Shown here one piece after another: positions 14,342 through 17,130 of a DNA stretch of 17,130 bases. Made by a program: the position numbers and the translations under genes. Positions within the stretch are counted from its first letter, which is position 1, and every line of letters begins with the position of its first letter. Source of the stretch: JBAPRR01 sp049281195 (GTDB lineage: Bacteria > Actinomycetota > Acidimicrobiia > Acidimicrobiales > CAVXTF01). The notes under the pieces are model-generated. The model saw nothing but the letters and a program-made list of their open reading frames with translations, searched no databases and had not been told where the DNA came from. Location: positions 1 through 17,130 of the forward strand of contig JBAPRR010000259.1 in NCBI GenBank assembly GCA_049281195.1. The letters are read 5' to 3'.

Positions 14342-14356
14342 ATTTTATGATAAAAT
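14342..14356. promoter_or_regulatory. Perfect 15-bp palindrome, candidate operator
   Basis: ATTTTAT-G-ATAAAAT is a perfect inverted repeat around one central base, standing out in high-GC DNA. It is preceded by GCCCTTATGGGC (14330-14341), a second small palindrome. IclR proteins bind palindromic sites of about this size between divergent genes, and this one lies 126 nt before the iclR-type start. Binding is inferred. Confidence 0.45.
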
Positions 14357-14380
14357 ACAGCCACATGGCGCCGCGGTCAA
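14352..14380 (-). promoter_or_regulatory. Candidate sigma-70-type promoter for the iclR-type gene
   Basis: On the minus strand TTGACC (plus 14375-14380) and TATTTT (plus 14352-14357) are separated by exactly 17 nt. The -10 box lies in the 15-bp palindrome at 14342-14356, so a bound regulator would block it. The leader to the GTG at 14216 would be about 130 nt. Confidence 0.4.
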
Positions 14381-14543
14381 CGGCTCATTTGCACCAATTG
14401 AGAGCCGCCGAGCCTTCTGGTCCGATGTCTCGGGGAGTTTCAGATCCCTACAGCCGATGGGGCAAAGCGGGGCCGGAGGCCGAAGCACCCTTATCATTAG
14501 GGCGGCAGTGGACGGCTGCTGAGGCGGGAGGTGCAGGAGATAC

Positions 14544-16448
14544 GTGGTTTCAGCCGCCGAATCCATCCGGGTTCGAGAACCCGTTCACAAGTCGCCGTGG
14601 CAGAAAATCCGTGGGTTCTACAAGAGCCGACGCTGGCTCGTAATAGGAATTCTGGCCTGCACTTCCATTGCACTCGGGATGTACGGGTTGGGCGAGATAG
14701 CGGTCCCGGTGACCGCCACCCAACACGAGTTCATCCCGATTCCGGATCAGCTCTACTACCTGGTCGGTCTCTTCCGGTTCGGCGGTCCTCCCGCCGCTTT
14801 TCCTCTGCCTGTCGCATTCGAGATCGCGAGATGGCTGGCACCGTTCACCCTCATCCTGGCCGGCTTGGGTGCGATCTCTGCGATCTTCACCGAACAGTTG
14901 GGTCAGCTACGCGTTTATCTCTGGTACCGCAACCACGTCGTCATCTGTGGAGCCGGGCGGGTGGGCATGCGGCTGGCGACCACGTTCAGGGGGAGGAACA
15001 AGCGGGTTGTCGTTATCGATCACAACCCACTCGTGTCCGACGTCGAGGAATGTCGCGAACTCGGCGTGCCTGTGATCAAGGGTGATGCTGCAGATCCTGC
15101 GGTGCTGAGGCGCGCCATGGTGGAGCGCGCCCGGTACCTGATAGCGGTCAGCGGAGACGACGGTACCAATGCACAGGTCGCCCTTGTCGCCAATACCGGG
15201 GGCAGTCGCAAACATCCGCTGAACTGCTACGTCAACGTGTCCGACGGAGAGTTGAGCGTCTTGCTCGACCAGGCGGCGACCTTCGAGTCGAGCGCGGAAA
15301 TGGTCCAATACAGATTCTTCAACATCTTCCAGGAAAGTTCCCGGGCTCTTCTTCAGGAGCGAGCCCAGATCCTGCGTCCCAGGGGGGGCAAACCACCTTC
15401 TCTGCTCGTGGTGGGCGGCAGCCCAATCGCGATGAACGTGGTGATCGATGCTGCACATCGTTGGCAGATCGAGAACGGAGAACGGGATCCGCATCTGAAC
15501 ATCACACTGGTCGACGTTGAAGCCGAACGCCGGGTGGAAGCCATAAAAGAGCTAAGGCCCTCTCTTTACAAGACGTGTGATCTTTCTGCGATCTCGGTCG
15601 ATCCGTGGGACTCATACGCGAATCCATTCGTGTTCCTTCAAGACTCGACCGATCCCGTACCGACAGCGGCGATCATCTGTCCCCTCGATGACGCAGCGGG
15701 TCTCAGGGCGAGCATGAAGCTTCCCAGAAGCCTCCCGAACGACGTCCCGATCTTCGTTTGTACGACAGGGCGGAGGGACACGGGGCCTCTACTCGACCTG
15801 GCTTCTGTGGGCGTTCTGAAGCAGGTACACGGTTTCCCGGTCCTGGACCGGGTTTGCGATCTTCGGGTCGGTCTCATGCTCGACGGTGCCACGATGAACG
15901 AGGACCTCGCTAGGGGCGTCCATGCCTTCTACGTCAGGCACAGACTGGACGAGGGCCGAGCGATCGACGACCCCTCGATGGCCCCGTGGGACGCCCTGCC
16001 CGATGAACTGCGGAACTCGAGCCGGATGCAGGCAGTCGATTACAAGCGGAAGCTCGAAGCAATCGGCTTCACCTACAGGTTGGCTCCCGACGGTCAGGCT
16101 GACACGTATCAATTCACCGCAGAACAGATCGAACAGCTGGCAAGGCTGGAACATGATCGCTGGCTCGCAGAACGGATCGCATCGGGCTGGACCTACTCAC
16201 ATATCCGCGACACCAAAAACAAGCTCACGCCTTATCTGATCTGCTGGGACTGCCTGGACGAGCCGACCCGCGAGCTCGACCGTGAAGCGATGCGCGACTT
16301 CCCCTTCGTCCTCTCACGGGAGGGCTTCACGATCGTTCCTCTCGACGAACAGGCTGACATCTCGAAATCAAAGATCTTTTCCGCGCTGTCGCCGCAATGG
16401 GTGTGTCCGAGTTGCAAAGAGGCACATCGCGTGACCCACAACCAATGA
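14544..16448 (+). CDS. Membrane-anchored TrkA-N / RyR-domain protein
   Basis: This 634-aa protein starts with two predicted membrane segments: about 31-50 (WLVIGILACTSIALGMYGLG) and 93-114 (EIARWLAPFTLILAGLGAISAI). The linker QLYYLVGLFRFGG lacks a potassium-filter TxGYG. A TrkA-N Rossmann domain follows at about 130-205 (HVVICGAGRVGMRLATTF with GAGRVG at 136-141; VVVIDHN; VIKGDA). A second Rossmann-like part comes at about 285-445 (SLLVVGGSPIAMNVVID; TLVDVEAE). The C-terminal RyR domain covers about 480-600 (LARLEHDRWLAERIASGWTY, LICWDCLDEPTRELDREAM). A CPSC motif lies at 621-624. RyR domains occur in ryanodine receptors and in bacterial proteins thought to sense nucleotides. The gene starts at GTG with AGGAG 4 nt upstream and overlaps the SLOG-like gene by 4 nt. 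A role as a ligand-gated membrane sensor is inferred. Confidence 0.9.
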   Translation: MVSAAESIRVREPVHKSPWQKIRGFYKSRRWLVIGILACTSIALGMYGLGEIAVPVTATQHEFIPIPDQLYYLVGLFRFGGPPAAFPLPVAFEIARWLAPFTLILAGLGAISAIFTEQLGQLRVYLWYRNHVVICGAGRVGMRLATTFRGRNKRVVVIDHNPLVSDVEECRELGVPVIKGDAADPAVLRRAMVERARYLIAVSGDDGTNAQVALVANTGGSRKHPLNCYVNVSDGELSVLLDQAATFESSAEMVQYRFFNIFQESSRALLQERAQILRPRGGKPPSLLVVGGSPIAMNVVIDAAHRWQIENGERDPHLNITLVDVEAERRVEAIKELRPSLYKTCDLSAISVDPWDSYANPFVFLQDSTDPVPTAAIICPLDDAAGLRASMKLPRSLPNDVPIFVCTTGRRDTGPLLDLASVGVLKQVHGFPVLDRVCDLRVGLMLDGATMNEDLARGVHAFYVRHRLDEGRAIDDPSMAPWDALPDELRNSSRMQAVDYKRKLEAIGFTYRLAPDGQADTYQFTAEQIEQLARLEHDRWLAERIASGWTYSHIRDTKNKLTPYLICWDCLDEPTRELDREAMRDFPFVLSREGFTIVPLDEQADISKSKIFSALSPQWVCPSCKEAHRVTHNQ

Positions 16449-17065
16449 CGGCTCCGTACGCGGTTCGGGTGGGGGTGACCGGTCACCTCAACTTCGAACG
16501 GGAGAAGGCTTTAGAGCTGAGCGTCAAGATCGAAATGGCGCTCGAGCGGGTCCGAACCTTCTGCCGACCTTCTCCTGACCGACTCGTTGTCTTCACGGCC
16601 GTGTCAGCTCTGGCCGAAGGAGCCGACAGGCTGGTGGCGAAGGCCGTCCTTTCCACCCGAGGAGGCCGGCTTGAAGCCGTGCTCCCTTTCGAGGAAGGGA
16701 TTTATACAGAAGACTTCACATCTGAGCAGTCGAAGCGCGAGTTCCACATGCTCTGCAGGGAAGCTTCATCGGTGACGCTCGCGCCACCGATGCCGGAGTC
16801 AGGCGAGGACGATACAGAAGTCCGGAACAATCGCTACGAGTGGGCGGGACGGTTCGTGGTTGATCACTCGGACGTTCTGCTCGCCCTCTGGAACGGAAGA
16901 CCCTCCCAAGGAACCGGGGGCACTGCCGAGATTGTCCTGTATGCGTTGCAGCGGTCGAAGCCTGTCTTCTACATCCCGACCGAAGGTGGCGAGTTGGTCG
17001 AATACCTCGGTGAGGGTGAGGTCCACGACGCCTTCCGTCCTACCGGCATCTTCGACGCTTATTGA
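16445..17065 (+). CDS. SLOG-superfamily (LOG/DprA-like Rossmann) protein
   Basis: This 206-aa protein reads VRVGVTGHLNF (8-18), VVFTAVSALAEGADRLVAKAVL (48-69) and LEAVLPFEEGIYTEDFTSEQSKREF (76-100). Further motifs are GRFVVDHSDVLLALWNGRPSQGTGGTAEIVLYAL (135-168) and PVFYI. GVTGH at the start, ALAEGADR and the late GTGGTAE loop are the marks of the SLOG fold, whose members bind or hydrolyse nucleotide-derived ligands (LOG, DprA, TIR-linked sensors). No membrane segment is visible. ATG 16445 is preferred over ATG 16397, since it overlaps the upstream stop (ATGA) and begins right at the conserved core. Tight coupling to the RyR gene suggests they work together, for example as ligand producer or sensor and membrane responder (inference). 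Confidence 0.85.
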   Translation: MTAPYAVRVGVTGHLNFEREKALELSVKIEMALERVRTFCRPSPDRLVVFTAVSALAEGADRLVAKAVLSTRGGRLEAVLPFEEGIYTEDFTSEQSKREFHMLCREASSVTLAPPMPESGEDDTEVRNNRYEWAGRFVVDHSDVLLALWNGRPSQGTGGTAEIVLYALQRSKPVFYIPTEGGELVEYLGEGEVHDAFRPTGIFDAY

Positions 17066-17086
17066 CAGGACGACCGTTCGAACCGG

Positions 17087-17130
17087 ATGAGTCTGCCCGA
17101 TCTGGACAAAAAAGAAGGGCGGCGAGATTT
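17087..17130 (+). CDS. Start of a further gene, cut by the window end
   Basis: An ATG 21 nt after the SLOG-like stop opens a frame beginning MSLPDLDKKEGRRDF that is still open at the last base. The short gap and same strand fit a third gene of the TrkA-N/RyR-SLOG operon. The ribosome binding site is weak, and 14 codons are too few to name a family. Confidence 0.5.
   Translation, partial: MSLPDLDKKEGRRD

Larger units (their letters stand above)
14217..14543. other. Divergent intergenic region between iclR-type and TrkA-N/RyR genes
   Basis: About 327 nt. The left part contains CGAGCTCGCTCAAGCGA (14271-14287), found inverted at 6624-6640. The centre (14330-14356) holds GCCCTTATGGGC and then a 15-bp palindrome. 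It is the most AT-rich patch nearby. Short frames here have no family resemblance. The promoter of the TrkA-N/RyR gene is not clear. Confidence 0.5.

Noticed and set aside
1..17130. CRISPR arrays, insertion sequences, rRNA
   Set aside because: No regularly spaced repeats of CRISPR size, no transposase motifs and no rRNA segments were seen on either strand.

Overview
The window looks like chromosomal DNA of a high-GC actinobacterium. The supporting gene types are a stand-alone SARP/BTAD regulator, an F420-type luciferase-like monooxygenase, a DapB-like amine dehydrogenase, frequent GTG starts, and a tRNA-Glu(CTC) without an encoded CCA. I cannot name a genus from the sequence alone.

Left part (1-5.6 kb): the last 24 codons of a LuxR-type regulator are followed by a SARP (AfsR/DnrI-type) activator gene. 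Next come a decayed copy of an alpha/beta hydrolase gene, msrB, a frameshifted msrA, a DUF302-like gene, and the intact alpha/beta hydrolase. The intact hydrolase and its decayed copy both carry TTTGCAG direct repeats at exact 11-bp spacing about 51-52 nt before the start codon. This is the architecture of SARP operators. I infer a local regulon in which the SARP controls the hydrolase, and perhaps msrB-msrA-DUF302 by read-through. The theme would be oxidative or other stress.

Middle part (5.6-10.1 kb): this stretch is gene-poor and eroded. It contains a strong hairpin terminator, a possible FtsH C-terminal scrap, a pyruvate-oxidase/TPP-enzyme remnant broken over all three frames, an intact tandem GNAT acetyltransferase, an intact chloramphenicol-phosphotransferase-like kinase (minus strand), and an isoprenylcysteine-methyltransferase-like pseudogene with in-frame stops.

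Right-middle part (10.1-14.4 kb): an intact catabolic-looking set. A DapB-like NAD(P)-dependent dehydrogenase overlaps an SDR gene by 4 nt. Then come tRNA-Glu(CTC) and, on the minus strand, an IclR-family regulator followed by a luciferase-like monooxygenase. The IclR upstream region has a candidate promoter whose -10 box lies inside a 15-bp palindrome.

Right end (14.5-17.1 kb): a 634-aa membrane-anchored TrkA-N/RyR-domain protein overlaps by 4 nt a SLOG-like protein, and a further gene starts just before the window ends. RyR and SLOG domains have been linked to nucleotide-centred signalling and conflict systems. Together with the SARP-box regulon, this operon is the most interesting part of the window.
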